In this document: in pieces, positions 15,458-24,487 of the stretch
Numbering within the stretch: the stretch's first letter is position 1
How the letters are laid out: each line of letters opens with the position of its first letter
Assembly (NCBI GenBank): GCA_016714975.1
Contig: JADKBR010000011.1
Location: 1-64,000 of the forward strand
DNA: 64,000 bases
Reading direction: 5' to 3'
Source: Candidatus Dechloromonas phosphorivorans
GTDB taxonomy: Bacteria; Pseudomonadota; Gammaproteobacteria; Burkholderiales; Rhodocyclaceae
Program-made: the position numbers and the translations under genes
Notes under the pieces: generated by a model
What the model was told of the DNA's origin: nothing
Databases searched by the model: none
What the model saw: only the letters and a program-made list of their open reading frames with translations

Positions 15458-16276
15458 TCAGGCGCGCAGCAATTCGTTGATGCTGGTCTTGGCGCGGGTC
15501 TGCGCGTCGACCTTCTTGACGATCACGGCGCAGTATAGGCTGTACTTGCCATCGGCCGACGGCAGGTTGCCGGAGACGACGACCGAACCCGGCGGAACTT
15601 TGCCATACGTCACGTCGCCGGTTTCGCGGTCGTAGATGCGGGTGGACTGGCTGATGTAGACGCCCATCGAAATGACCGAGTTCTCGCCGATGATGACTCC
15701 TTCGACGACTTCCGAACGGGCGCCGATGAAGCAGTTGTCCTCGATGATGGTCGGGTTCGCCTGCAGCGGCTCGAGTACGCCGCCGATGCCGACCCCACCG
15801 GAAAGGTGGACGTTCTTGCCGATCTGCGCGCAGCTCCCGACCGTCACCCAGGTGTCGACCATCGTGTTCTCGTCGACGTAGGCGCCGATGTTCACGTAGG
15901 AGGGCATCAGTACGGCATTCCTTGCTATGTAGCTGCCCTTGCGCGCGACGGCTGGCGGCACGACGCGGAAGCCGCCCTGGCGGAACTGCTCCCTGGTCCA
16001 GTTCTCAAACTTGGAATCGACCTTGTCGAAGAAGCGCAGGTCGCCTGCAATCTGAAGGCGGTTGTCGCGAACGCGGAAGGAGAGCAGCACGGCCTTCTTG
16101 ATCCACTGGTGGGTGATCCATTCGCCGGTGATCTTCTCGGCGACGCGCAGCTTGCCGGTGTCCAGTTCGCCGATCACCGAGTTGATGGCGGCGACGGTCG
16201 TCGGCGGCGAGTCGGGCGACAGTTCGGTGCGGCGTTCCCAAAGATCTTCTATGGTGGCTTGCAGCGGATGGCTCAT
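15458..16276 (-). CDS. dapD: Tetrahydrodipicolinate N-succinyltransferase
   Basis: The product is 272 aa, usual length. The left-handed beta-helix hexapeptide repeats run from about residue 110 to 230 (YVNIGAYVDENTMVDTW, GVGIGGVLEPLQANPTIIED, SEVVEGVIIGENSVISMG). It transfers succinyl from succinyl-CoA to tetrahydrodipicolinate, the step before DapC. It is separated from dapC by 15 nt and transcribed with it. Confidence 0.96.
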   Translation of the reverse strand: MSHPLQATIEDLWERRTELSPDSPPTTVAAINSVIGELDTGKLRVAEKITGEWITHQWIKKAVLLSFRVRDNRLQIAGDLRFFDKVDSKFENWTREQFRQGGFRVVPPAVARKGSYIARNAVLMPSYVNIGAYVDENTMVDTWVTVGSCAQIGKNVHLSGGVGIGGVLEPLQANPTIIEDNCFIGARSEVVEGVIIGENSVISMGVYISQSTRIYDRETGDVTYGKVPPGSVVVSGNLPSADGKYSLYCAVIVKKVDAQTRAKTSINELLRA

Positions 16277-16291
16277 CGATCTTCTCTCTGA

Positions 16292-17482
16292 TTACAGTTG
16301 TTGGACAAATTGACGAATTCGGTTTGCTGCATCAAAGCATTCTGCCAGCGAAGCAACCAGCGCGATGCGGACGAAACCGGCGCCCGGATTGACACCGCCG
16401 ACCTCGCGGGCAAGGAAACTGCCGGGCAGAACGATGAGATTATAGTGTTCGAAAAGGCCGCGCGCGAAATCGGTGTCGGCGACCGGCGTCCTTGTCCACA
16501 GATAGAAGCTTGCGTCGGGCATGGCGGTGGCGAGCACTTCGGCGATCAGCGGCGTGCAGGCCGCGAATTTCTCGCGGTACTGGTTGCGGTTGTCGAGTAC
16601 ATGCGCCTCGTCGTTCCAGGCGGCAACGGAAGCGGTCTGCACCGGCGGGGGCATTGCGCAACCGTGGTAAGTGCGGTAGAGCAGGAATCTCTTCAGGATC
16701 GCGGCGTCGCCGGCGACGAAGCCGGAACGCATGCCCGGCACGTTGGAGCGCTTGGACAGGCTGGAAAACATCACCAGCCGCTCGTTGCTACGGCCGAGCA
16801 GCTGCGCCGCCTGGAGGGAGCCGATCGGCCGGTTGGCCTCGTCGAAAAAAATTTCCGAATAGCACTCGTCGGAGGCGATGATGAAGCCGTACTTGTCGGA
16901 CAGCGCGAACAGGGCTTTCCAGTCGTCGAGCGAAAACACCTTGCCGGTCGGATTGCCCGGCGAGCAGACGTAGAACAACTGGACGCGCGCCCATTCAGCT
17001 TCGGAGAGGGCGCCGTAGTTGAACGCAAAATTGTTTTCCGGCAGCGTGTTGAGGAAGCGCGGCTCGGCCCCGGCCAGATAGGCGGCACCTTCGTAGATCT
17101 GGTAGAACGGGTTGGGGCTGACGACCAGCGGCACATGACCACGGCCGGGGTCGATCACCGTCTGGGCGAAGGAGAATAGTGCCTCGCGCGAGCCGTTGAC
17201 CGGAAGAATCTCGCTTTCCGCGTCGAGTTCCAGTCCGTAACGGCGCTGGCACCAGGCGGCGATGGCCTGACGCAGGCCCGGAATGCCCTGCGTCGTCGGA
17301 TAGTTGGCCAGGCCCGTTAGACCGCCGGCCAGCGCTTCCATGATGAAGGGGGGCGTCGGGTGTTGCGGCTCGCCGATCGAAAGCTTGATCTCCTTGTATT
17401 GCGGATCCGGCGTGACGCCGGCGAAAAGGGCGCGCAGCTTCTCGAAGGGGTAGGGGTGGAGTTGGCCGAGGTGCGGATTCAC
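16292..17482 (-). CDS. dapC: Succinyldiaminopimelate transaminase
   Basis: The product is 396 aa, a class I/II aminotransferase. The PLP lysine is K244 in FSSLSKRSNVPGMRSG, with N177 (CSPGNPTGK) and D205 (ASDECYSE). The N-terminus NPHLGQLHPYPFEKLR is typical of the beta/gammaproteobacterial DapC group. It makes N-succinyl-LL-DAP. It is the first gene of the leftward dapC-dapD-pilU-dapE-prmB run, with its promoter in the 58-nt gap to the divergent lipoprotein gene. Confidence 0.93.
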   Translation of the reverse strand: MNPHLGQLHPYPFEKLRALFAGVTPDPQYKEIKLSIGEPQHPTPPFIMEALAGGLTGLANYPTTQGIPGLRQAIAAWCQRRYGLELDAESEILPVNGSREALFSFAQTVIDPGRGHVPLVVSPNPFYQIYEGAAYLAGAEPRFLNTLPENNFAFNYGALSEAEWARVQLFYVCSPGNPTGKVFSLDDWKALFALSDKYGFIIASDECYSEIFFDEANRPIGSLQAAQLLGRSNERLVMFSSLSKRSNVPGMRSGFVAGDAAILKRFLLYRTYHGCAMPPPVQTASVAAWNDEAHVLDNRNQYREKFAACTPLIAEVLATAMPDASFYLWTRTPVADTDFARGLFEHYNLIVLPGSFLAREVGGVNPGAGFVRIALVASLAECFDAANRIRQFVQQL

Positions 17483-17540
17483 GATCGAAGTCGAGTAAGT
17501 GCAGAATAGCGATTATCGCTGAAAACTTTTAGGCTGCCTT

Positions 17541-17918
17541 GTGAACAATCACTTCATGGTCACCGTTCTTGCCATTCCGCTGTTGCTCGCGGCCTGTTCC
17601 GTCGGCTATCAGGCGCGCGGCAGCCTGAGCGACGTGCCGGGCGAGATGCGCGGCAAAGGTTATCCGGGAAATTCCGGTGGTGGGAGGTTTGCGCTCGACG
17701 ATCGTGAAGGCCGTCTGACTTGCGATGGCCAGACACTGCCTCCGGTGATTTTCCCGAATCCCGGCAGTTGTTCCGGCGAAGCCGGCACCGGAGTCGTGCG
17801 TTGCAGCGATGGCCGGGAGATTCCGGTACGCTGGGAGGCGATCACCTGCCGTTCCTGGAAGGGCAGCGGCGTCGACGCGAACGGAAATCGGCTGGACTTT
17901 AGCGTCGAACGGCGCTAA
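17541..17918 (+). CDS. Predicted lipoprotein (125 aa)
   Basis: A signal peptide with lipobox LLAAC (VTVLAIPLLLAACSVG) begins the product. The mature part is Gly-rich with four further Cys (LTCDGQ, GSCSGEAGTG, VRCSDG, AITCRSWKG) that could form two disulfides, implying an exported beta-sheet domain. No family is recognised. Start is GTG 17541 with AGG upstream; ATG 17556 is the alternative. It is divergent from dapC. Confidence 0.7.
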   Translation: MNNHFMVTVLAIPLLLAACSVGYQARGSLSDVPGEMRGKGYPGNSGGGRFALDDREGRLTCDGQTLPPVIFPNPGSCSGEAGTGVVRCSDGREIPVRWEAITCRSWKGSGVDANGNRLDFSVERR

Positions 17919-18458
17919 TCGGTAGAAGTCCAGACTTCATCTGACAAATGGCGTCAACTCAGATAAGGACTGACAGGCAAGAATCGACCCTCAACTGCCG
18001 TTCGGGTTTTGCGCCCCACCGACCGCAATGCAGCGGGAACGGCCATTAAGTCCAGCGACACCTCGGGCAAGTCCCGACCAACAGCGTTGGTAACCTGTTC
18101 TCGAAAGCTGACACTCGAAGGGGGCAGTTTAGCTCTGAAACCCGACGCATGTTCTGCGCGTGGAAATCGGCCTCAGCGCTCATCGGCCAAGGTCGGCTTG
18201 TACGAAGACTGTCGATAGAAGCCTAGGCGATACACCTACGCAACTGGTTGGAAACCACCGTTAAAGAGTGCAACCACGCCAAAATTTGCCCTTCAGCGTT
18301 AGCGCGCTGCGCCTTATGTTGTTCGGTGAGTCAATTGGTTTGGTTTTAGCTGCTTCACCTCGCCCCACCAGTCCGATGCTAATCTTGGCACATTGCGCCG
18401 CCCAGCCAAGCCGTCAGCCAAACCGATTCTGAGCTGGCGTGGTCAAGGAAGGATTGTG
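17919..18458. other. Gene-poor stretch, no supported gene
   Basis: 540 bp without a convincing coding frame: the longest (18009-18218, 69 aa) has no ribosome site and low-complexity composition. Base composition is more AT-rich than the flanking core genes. I looked for integron attC cores and IS ends and found none convincing. It may be remnant DNA of an accessory insertion that continues through the next three ORFs. Confidence 0.5.
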
Positions 18459-18962
18459 ATGCAACACGTTTTCCAGCTTATTTGCCTTTTAGCAATTCTC
18501 TCACTTGCCGGATGTGCAAACACACCAGAACCCGTGGTACCGGTGAGCAAGCCGACTCCGCCAGCGGTAGCCGAACCAGAGGCGCCGTCCATGAGAACGG
18601 AAACACAAGTCATCGCGTCGGTGAGGCCGGAGAACAACGTCTTTTTCGAGCAAGGGTCTTCGGATATTGATGAGGCAGGAAAGGCAACTCTGCGCCTCCA
18701 TGCAGAGCGCCTCAAAGCCAACCGGAAAACACGGGTCACTTTGGTTGGGCATGCCGAGAGCTTCGGTAGCCGAGCAATGAGCATTGCGATTGCCGACATG
18801 CGGGTAAGTATGGTCTATGCTCAACTACGAGCGTATGGCGTACCGCCGCGCCAGTTGCTACGTGCCAATGTGGGTATCGAGAAGAACAGCAAAGCCTGTC
18901 AATCTCCGGAGTGCAGGCACCTGATGCGTCGCGTTGAACTTAGGTACGCCAAGGGCCGCTGA
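18459..18962 (+). CDS. OmpA-like peptidoglycan-associated lipoprotein
   Basis: The product is 167 aa. Type II signal peptide with C19 (LAILSLAGCANTP), a Pro-rich linker (PEPVVPVSKPTPPAVAEPEA), then an OmpA C-terminal type domain from NNVFFEQGSSDIDEAGK to RRVELRYAKG, with TRVTLVGHAESFGSRAMSIA in the position of the peptidoglycan-binding helix. It resembles Pal but is not near a tol operon. AAGGAAGG precedes ATG 18459. It may attach to peptidoglycan from the outer membrane. Confidence 0.8.
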   Translation: MQHVFQLICLLAILSLAGCANTPEPVVPVSKPTPPAVAEPEAPSMRTETQVIASVRPENNVFFEQGSSDIDEAGKATLRLHAERLKANRKTRVTLVGHAESFGSRAMSIAIADMRVSMVYAQLRAYGVPPRQLLRANVGIEKNSKACQSPECRHLMRRVELRYAKGR

Positions 18963-18991
18963 AGGGCCGTGGCGATTGAGGAGCGGGTACA

Positions 18992-19336
18992 ATGTTCACA
19001 CCTGTATTCACGGGAAGTCGTAACTTGCATCTAATCGTTGTCGCAGCGCTCGCTGCGCTCTCGTCGTTCAGTGTCGTTGCGTCCGAGCCAGTCGCTGATG
19101 AAGCGCCGGTAGCGGCGGAGGTTGTGGCGCCATCAACCGATAGCAACATCGTGGTTACGCCCATCCCCATGCCGGCGTCGGTGATCGAACTGGCGACGAC
19201 CGCAAAGCCGGTGGTGAAGCTTCGGTCAGCCAAAGGGATCGAAGCTGGCCAAGAACAGGCCGCTACCGAAAATGATGCTATCCCGCACGGAACGGCATCA
19301 AATGGCCCTGTTGGCACCCAAACCAAAGAATGGTGA
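18992..19336 (+). CDS. Exported protein of unknown function (114 aa), possibly truncated
   Basis: The N-terminus (NLHLIVVAALAALSSFSVVA) is a probable Sec signal peptide. The mature part is Ala/Val/Pro-rich and disordered-looking. The ribosome site GAGGAG precedes ATG 18992. The frame ends in the overlap with the next ORF, which continues in the +1 frame with a repeated helical motif, so the two could be halves of one frameshifted gene. The segment VVKLRSAKGIEAGQ faintly resembles the downstream repeats. Confidence 0.5.
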   Translation: MFTPVFTGSRNLHLIVVAALAALSSFSVVASEPVADEAPVAAEVVAPSTDSNIVVTPIPMPASVIELATTAKPVVKLRSAKGIEAGQEQAATENDAIPHGTASNGPVGTQTKEW

Positions 19337-19643
19337 GCAGGCGGTTCCCAAACAGTTGGATGGCCAAAACGGTGAGACGGGCTACGACGAACTGGCATTT
19401 CATGGCCCATTCAGTCGCCCAAGGCCGGTCAGTGAATTAGAAGACGATGATGACACGCCAGATGCTGCACAGCTTTCGGACACGATAAAGCTTCGGCTGT
19501 TCAGCGCACGCATGAGGGCAGTCGAGGCACATGCGTTGGCACACGTAGCCGATACTGACGATGATCTATCCGACATCATCAAACTACGCTTAGCCAATGC
19601 GCGAATGAAGGCGGTTCAGGCGCACCAGAAAAGATTCAGCTGA
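19272..19643 (+). CDS. ORF with two copies of an IKLRLxxARMxAVxAH repeat
   Basis: The C-terminal 60 residues carry two similar units, LSDTIKLRLFSARMRAVEAH and LSDIIKLRLANARMKAVQAH, separated by an acidic linker (ADTDDD); each would form an amphipathic helix. The protein lacks its own signal peptide and a good ribosome site at 19272, and overlaps the preceding signal-peptide ORF by 65 nt in a different frame. It is best read as the 3' part of a single exported repeat protein disrupted by one frameshift, but coupled expression is possible. Family unknown. Confidence 0.45.
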   Translation: MMLSRTERHQMALLAPKPKNGEQAVPKQLDGQNGETGYDELAFHGPFSRPRPVSELEDDDDTPDAAQLSDTIKLRLFSARMRAVEAHALAHVADTDDDLSDIIKLRLANARMKAVQAHQKRFS

Positions 19644-19988
19644 TCAACTCTATCTGACTGGAGTAGCCGCAGTCTTGGCGGTGAGTAGTCGTCAGGCGCG
19701 GCAACTGTGCTCTGTTACCTGTTCTTCTCCAGGTGACCGCCCGCAGGGCAGTGAATCGCCCCGGATTTCCTAGACACATAGCGACTGCTCCTCTCAGCAA
19801 CCTGTCGCTGGAACATTGATTCCGCCATTGACGCCAGTGGGTCGGTAACGGCACGACAGCAGAAAATCCCTAATGACCGCTGACAGTCTGAACCGGCCCG
19901 ATAGGTTTTGCCGTCGAATGGCTCTTGATGGCCGGACTGAGACACTCAGCCTGACACCTGATGTCAGGTCAAGTCTCGCCTTCCACAG
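19644..19988. other. Gene-poor stretch with a possible IS3-family end remnant
   Basis: 345 bp with no supported gene. The segment 19752-19777 (TGAATCGCCCCGGATTTCCT, then AGACAC) resembles terminal inverted repeats of IS3-group elements common in betaproteobacteria, but no transposase and no partner end is present. If correct it is a solo remnant. The IS resemblance is from memory of such ends and is weak. Confidence 0.3.
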
Positions 19989-20462
19989 TTAATACGGCGT
20001 GCGATCGGGGTTGCTGGCCCAGCGTTGCAGCGGCAGCAACGCATCGGGCATCGGGTGGTGTTCCATGACGATGCGGCGCGCCTCGAAGGGGCGGTTGAGT
20101 TCGCAGTACAAATCGTCGTCGCAGAAGCCGATGGCGGCGGCCTCGGCCCGGCTGTTGGCGAAGACGATGCGCTCGATGCGCGCCCAGTAGGCGGCCGCGA
20201 GGCACATCGGGCAGGGTTCGCTGGAAGCGTAAAGCGTGGTTTTGGGCAGGTGGAAGCGGTCGACCGCGGCACACGCGGTGCGGATCGCCACGATTTCCGC
20301 GTGCGCCGTCGGGTCGCGGCTGACCACGACCTGGTTCCAGCCTTCGCCAATGATTTTTCCGTCGCAGACGATGACGGCACCGAACGGGCCGCCCTGGCCG
20401 AGTTCGCTGCCTTTTCGCGCCAGTTCGATGGCGCGGGCGAGAAATTGATCGTCGGCGTTCAT
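19989..20462 (-). CDS. Nucleoside/guanine deaminase-like zinc enzyme
   Basis: The product is 157 aa, cytidine/deoxycytidylate deaminase fold. Zinc and catalytic motif HAE (54-56) in DPTAHAEIVAI and PCPMC (83-87) in SSEPCPMCLAAAYWAR. The sequence GGPFGAVIV and the C-terminal part fit the guanine deaminase/TadA-like group; with no tRNA-binding basic tail, guanine deaminase (guanine to xanthine) is favoured over TadA. It follows queF directly on the same strand. Confidence 0.78.
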   Translation of the reverse strand: MNADDQFLARAIELARKGSELGQGGPFGAVIVCDGKIIGEGWNQVVVSRDPTAHAEIVAIRTACAAVDRFHLPKTTLYASSEPCPMCLAAAYWARIERIVFANSRAEAAAIGFCDDDLYCELNRPFEARRIVMEHHPMPDALLPLQRWASNPDRTPY

Positions 20463-20894
20463 TCAGCCGCCGGTGCTGGACTCGCTGTCGAAGCGGCTCA
20501 GTTCGACGCGCGGTGCCGGCTGCCAGCCCGGTTGGCGGTGTTCGGCGACGACATTGGTGAAAATTCCGCCACGGACATAGAACTTCGCGGTCAGGCGCAT
20601 GAAGCGCGGGGCGGTGGCGGCGACCAGGTCGTCGAGAATTCGGTTGGTGACGGCCTCGTGGAATGCACCCTCGTTGCGGTAAGACCAGATGTAGAGCTTG
20701 AGGCTCTTCAGTTCGACGCAGAGATGGTCGGGGATGTAATCGAGAAGCAGCGTCGCGAAATCGGGCTGGCCGGTCTTTGGGCACAGGCAGGTGAATTCGG
20801 GAATCTGCATGTGGATGTGGAAATCGCGGTCGACCGCGGGATTCGGGAAGGTTTCGAGGGTTTTCGTCGGCTGGCTGGACATGCTTGGATTCAT
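20463..20894 (-). CDS. queF: NADPH-dependent 7-cyano-7-deazaguanine reductase (type I)
   Basis: The product is 143 aa, short YkvM-type QueF. The catalytic Cys38 and Asp45 are in CLCPKTGQPDFA, and the VELKSLKLYIWSYRNEGAFH block is diagnostic. It reduces preQ0 to preQ1 in queuosine biosynthesis, in the cytoplasm. Start at ATG 20894 or 20882. It is divergent from smc; the deaminase gene begins right after its stop, suggesting a two-gene unit. Confidence 0.95.
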   Translation of the reverse strand: MNPSMSSQPTKTLETFPNPAVDRDFHIHMQIPEFTCLCPKTGQPDFATLLLDYIPDHLCVELKSLKLYIWSYRNEGAFHEAVTNRILDDLVAATAPRFMRLTAKFYVRGGIFTNVVAEHRQPGWQPAPRVELSRFDSESSTGG

Positions 20895-20962
20895 CGAAAT
20901 GGAGTGGATGTTATTATACGGCCCCCGTCAAGGTGGGCGATTCCCGAGCCTGCCGATACCCC

Positions 20963-23900
20963 ATGCGCCTGACCAGACTCAAACTCGCCGGCTTCAAGTC
21001 CTTCGTCGATCCGACCGCGGTTGCCCTGCCTGGGCAACTGGTCGGCGTCGTCGGGCCGAATGGCTGCGGCAAATCGAACATCATGGACGCCGTGCGCTGG
21101 GTGCTGGGCGAGTCGAAGGCCTCGGAGCTGCGCGGCGAGTCGATGCAGGACGTCATCTTCAACGGGACGACGAGCCGCAAGTCGGTCTCGCGCGCTTCAG
21201 TCGAGCTTATTTTCGACAACCTGCTTGGCCGCGCGCTCGGACAGTGGTCGCAATATGCCGAACTGTCGGTCAAGCGGGTGCTGACCCGCCAGGGGCAATC
21301 CGACTACTTCATCAACAATCTGCGAGTTCGGCGCAAGGATATCACCGACCTGTTCCTCGGCACGGGGCTTGGGCCGCGCGCCTACGCGATCATCGGCCAG
21401 GGAATGATCACCCGCATCATCGAAGCGCGGCCCGACGACCTGCGGATCTTCCTCGAGGAGGCGGCCGGAGTCACGCGCTACAAGGAACGGCGCAAGGAGA
21501 CCCAGGGAAGGCTTGAGGATACGCGCGAAAACCTGACGCGGGTCGAGGACATCCGCCTCGAACTCGGCAGCCAGATGGAGAGGCTGGAAGCGCAGGCCGA
21601 AGTCGCGCGTTGCTACCAGTTGTTGAATGAACAACTGGCGCAGAGCCAGCAGGTGCTGTGGCTGGTCAAGAAGCGTGAAGCCGAGGGCGAGCGGCAGCGG
21701 GTTGCGCTCGACGTCGAGCGCGCCATGACCGATCTCGAGGCACAGAATGCCGCGCTGCGCGAAACCGAGGCGCGCGCCGAGGAAACCCGCGAGGCGCACT
21801 TTGCCGCCGGCGATGCGCTGCACCAGGCGCAGGGCGACATGTACGCGGCCAATGCCGAAGTGGCGCGCCTGGAGGCCGAGATCCGCCATCGCCGCGAGTC
21901 GCGCAATCAGCTTGAGGCGCGGCTGGTCCAGCTCGAAGACGAGCTTGCGCACTGGAGCCGGACGGCGGAGAAGCTCGCGGTCGACCGCCGGAAATGGGAG
22001 GAATTGCAGGAGGCCACCCGCCTGCGCGTCGCCGTGGCCGATGAGCACCTGCGCCAGCAGATGAACATTGCGCCGCAGGTAGAGGAAAGCCATGCGCAAG
22101 CCCAGGAAGAGCTGCAGCGCCTGCGGACCCGGACGAGCAACGGCGAGCAGCGTCTCGAAGTCGAGCTGACCAACAAGGCGCATGCCCAGCGCGCCTTGCA
22201 GTCGATCGCCCAGCGCCGTGAGCGGCTGCGCGAGGAGGGCGGTGGCCAGGATGCGCCGGATGCGCAGGATCTCGCCGAAAAGGAAGAGGAGCTGGCGTTG
22301 CTGCGCGAGGAACTGGCCGGCGATCAGGATCATTTGCAGCAGTTGCAGCAGGAATTGCCGCAACTCGAAGCGACCCGTCGCCAGGTCCAGGAAGAATTGC
22401 AGTGCTGCGAGCGCGAACTGGCCGCCGGCCAGGCACGCCGGGCGGCGCTCGAGCAGATGCAGGCGCGGGTCCGGGAGACAGGCGAATTGCCGGAATGGCT
22501 GCGCCGCCACGGACTCGAAGACGCGCCCGCGCTGTGGCAGCAGATTCATGTCGATGCCGGCTGGGAAGATGCCGTCGAGGCGGTGCTGCGCGAGCGGCTG
22601 AACGCCATTCCCTGCGACGACCCGGCCAGGCTGGACGAATGGCTCCACGATCGGCCCGCTGCCCGGCTCGCGATAACCCTGCCGGCCGACGCGGCGAACG
22701 GCGAGCGGGAGGGTCGGCTGAGCGAGCGCGTACACAGCGACAACCCGGCGCTTGCCGCCGCACTCGCCGACTGGCTGGCACCGGTGCTCACCGCGGACAG
22801 CCTGGATGCGGCGCTGGCGCGTCGTGCCGGGTTGCCCTCGGGGGCAATGCTGGTAACTGCCGGCGGCGACCTCCTGACCCGTGCCAGCGTCACCTTCTTC
22901 GCGCCGGACAAGGGCGAGCACGGCCTGCTCGAACGCCAGCGCGAGATCGAGTCGCTCGGCGCCGGCATCGCCGTGGCCGAGGAACAGGCCGCAGCCGTGC
23001 GCGAGCGACTTGGCGTGCTCGACGAGCAGTTCTCCGACAAGCAGGAGGAAATGGGCGAAACCCGCCAGTACGTGACCGACCGCCAGCAGCGCGTGCATGC
23101 GGCGCAACTCGAGGTGCTCAGGCTTGGACAGGCCATCGAGCGCCACCGCGAACTGAAGGAGCGCATGCAGGAGCAGTTGGCGGAACTGGCTGCCGAGGAC
23201 GAGGCCGAGCGTGAGCGCGACGTGGCCGCCGACGAGAAGATCGCCGAGGTGCGCGAGGGTCTGGCCCGCATCCGCGTCCTGGTCGCCGGTGCGCAGTCAC
23301 GGCTCGAGGAAGCCGAGCGCGCCGTGCGCGCCGAGCGCGAGCGCAATGCCGATCTTGACCGCGCCCTGCGCGAGGCGCAGTTCTCGTTGCGCGAATCCGC
23401 GGGCAAATTGCAGGACATCTTCGCCCAGCAGGCGCTGGCGCAGCGTGAACTTGGCCGCATCGAGAACGACCGCGCGCAATGTGCCGAACAGGTGGAAGCG
23501 GCACCGGCCGACGTCATGGAAGAAAGCCTGCAGGCGGCGCTGGCAACCCGGCAGGAAAAGGAAAGGGCGCTGGCGCTGTGTCGCGACACCCTGGAGTCGG
23601 CAACGAGTGCGCTGCGCGGGCTGGAAGAGCAGCGGCTGCGGATAGAGCAGGGACTGGAGCCGTTGCGCGCAAGGATCGGCGACCTCAGGCTTCGGGAGCA
23701 GGCGGTGGCGCTCAATGCCGAGCAGTTGGCTCGGCAATTGCTGGAAGCCGGTGCCGACGAGGCAATCCTGCAGCACGAGCTCGGCAACGCCCGCCCGGCC
23801 GGCTTGCAGGCCGAGATTACCCGGCTCGCCAATGCCATCGCCGAACTGGGGGCGGTTAACCTCGCGGCTCTGGAAGAACTGGACACGGCGAGCGAACGCA

Positions 23901-24463
23901 AGGGCTACCTAGACATGCAGGCGGCCGACCTCAACGAGGCGATGGAAACGCTGGAAAGCGCCATCCGCCGGATCGACCGCGAAACGCGCGACCTGCTGCA
24001 AAACACCTTTGATACGGTCAACGGCCATTTCGGGCAGCTTTTCCCGGAGCTGTTCGGCGGTGGCCGCGCCGAGCTGGTGATGACCGGCGAGGAAATTCTC
24101 GATGCCGGCGTTCAGGTCGTTGCCCAGCCGCCGGGCAAGAAGAACTCGACCATCCACCTGCTCTCGGGTGGCGAAAAGGCGCTGACGGCGATTGCGCTGG
24201 TGTTCTCGATGTTCCAGCTCAATCCGGCACCGTTCTGCCTGCTCGACGAGGTCGATGCGCCGCTCGACGACAGCAATACCGAGCGTTTCTGCGCCATGGT
24301 CAAGAAAATGTCGGCGAACACGCAGTTCCTGTTTATTTCCCATAATAAAATCTCGATGGAAATGGCCGAGCAGCTGGTCGGCGTTACCATGCAGGAATCC
24401 GGCGTTTCGCGCGTCGTCGAAGTGGATATCGAAGAAGCCTTGAAAATGAGGGATGCGGCGTAG
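20963..24463 (+). CDS. smc: Chromosome segregation protein SMC
   Basis: The product is 1166 aa. N-terminal ATPase half with Walker A (GPNGCGKSNIMDAVRW), long coiled coils, a hinge around residues 520-660 (GLEDAPALWQQIHVDAGWED onward), second coiled coil, and C-terminal signature LSGGEKALTAIALVFS and Walker B CLLDEVDAPLDDSN. ATG 20963 gives the standard N-terminus MRLTRLKLAGFKSF; the frame is open 78 nt further up. It forms condensin with ScpA and ScpB, encoded at 60.8-62.1 kb. It heads the smc-zipA-ligA-galU run. Confidence 0.97.
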   Translation: MRLTRLKLAGFKSFVDPTAVALPGQLVGVVGPNGCGKSNIMDAVRWVLGESKASELRGESMQDVIFNGTTSRKSVSRASVELIFDNLLGRALGQWSQYAELSVKRVLTRQGQSDYFINNLRVRRKDITDLFLGTGLGPRAYAIIGQGMITRIIEARPDDLRIFLEEAAGVTRYKERRKETQGRLEDTRENLTRVEDIRLELGSQMERLEAQAEVARCYQLLNEQLAQSQQVLWLVKKREAEGERQRVALDVERAMTDLEAQNAALRETEARAEETREAHFAAGDALHQAQGDMYAANAEVARLEAEIRHRRESRNQLEARLVQLEDELAHWSRTAEKLAVDRRKWEELQEATRLRVAVADEHLRQQMNIAPQVEESHAQAQEELQRLRTRTSNGEQRLEVELTNKAHAQRALQSIAQRRERLREEGGGQDAPDAQDLAEKEEELALLREELAGDQDHLQQLQQELPQLEATRRQVQEELQCCERELAAGQARRAALEQMQARVRETGELPEWLRRHGLEDAPALWQQIHVDAGWEDAVEAVLRERLNAIPCDDPARLDEWLHDRPAARLAITLPADAANGEREGRLSERVHSDNPALAAALADWLAPVLTADSLDAALARRAGLPSGAMLVTAGGDLLTRASVTFFAPDKGEHGLLERQREIESLGAGIAVAEEQAAAVRERLGVLDEQFSDKQEEMGETRQYVTDRQQRVHAAQLEVLRLGQAIERHRELKERMQEQLAELAAEDEAERERDVAADEKIAEVREGLARIRVLVAGAQSRLEEAERAVRAERERNADLDRALREAQFSLRESAGKLQDIFAQQALAQRELGRIENDRAQCAEQVEAAPADVMEESLQAALATRQEKERALALCRDTLESATSALRGLEEQRLRIEQGLEPLRARIGDLRLREQAVALNAEQLARQLLEAGADEAILQHELGNARPAGLQAEITRLANAIAELGAVNLAALEELDTASERKGYLDMQAADLNEAMETLESAIRRIDRETRDLLQNTFDTVNGHFGQLFPELFGGGRAELVMTGEEILDAGVQVVAQPPGKKNSTIHLLSGGEKALTAIALVFSMFQLNPAPFCLLDEVDAPLDDSNTERFCAMVKKMSANTQFLFISHNKISMEMAEQLVGVTMQESGVSRVVEVDIEEALKMRDAA

Positions 24464-24487
24464 GGGCGTGTTCAGGAAGAGACTGAA

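Noticed and set aside
18240..18458. Integron attC site near GCGTTAGC
   Set aside because: No paired RYYYAAC/GTTRRRY cores with the right spacing or inner boxes.
21197..23901. Several long minus-strand frames opposite smc
   Set aside because: Repetitive Ala/Arg/Ser-rich antisense translation of coiled-coil codons.
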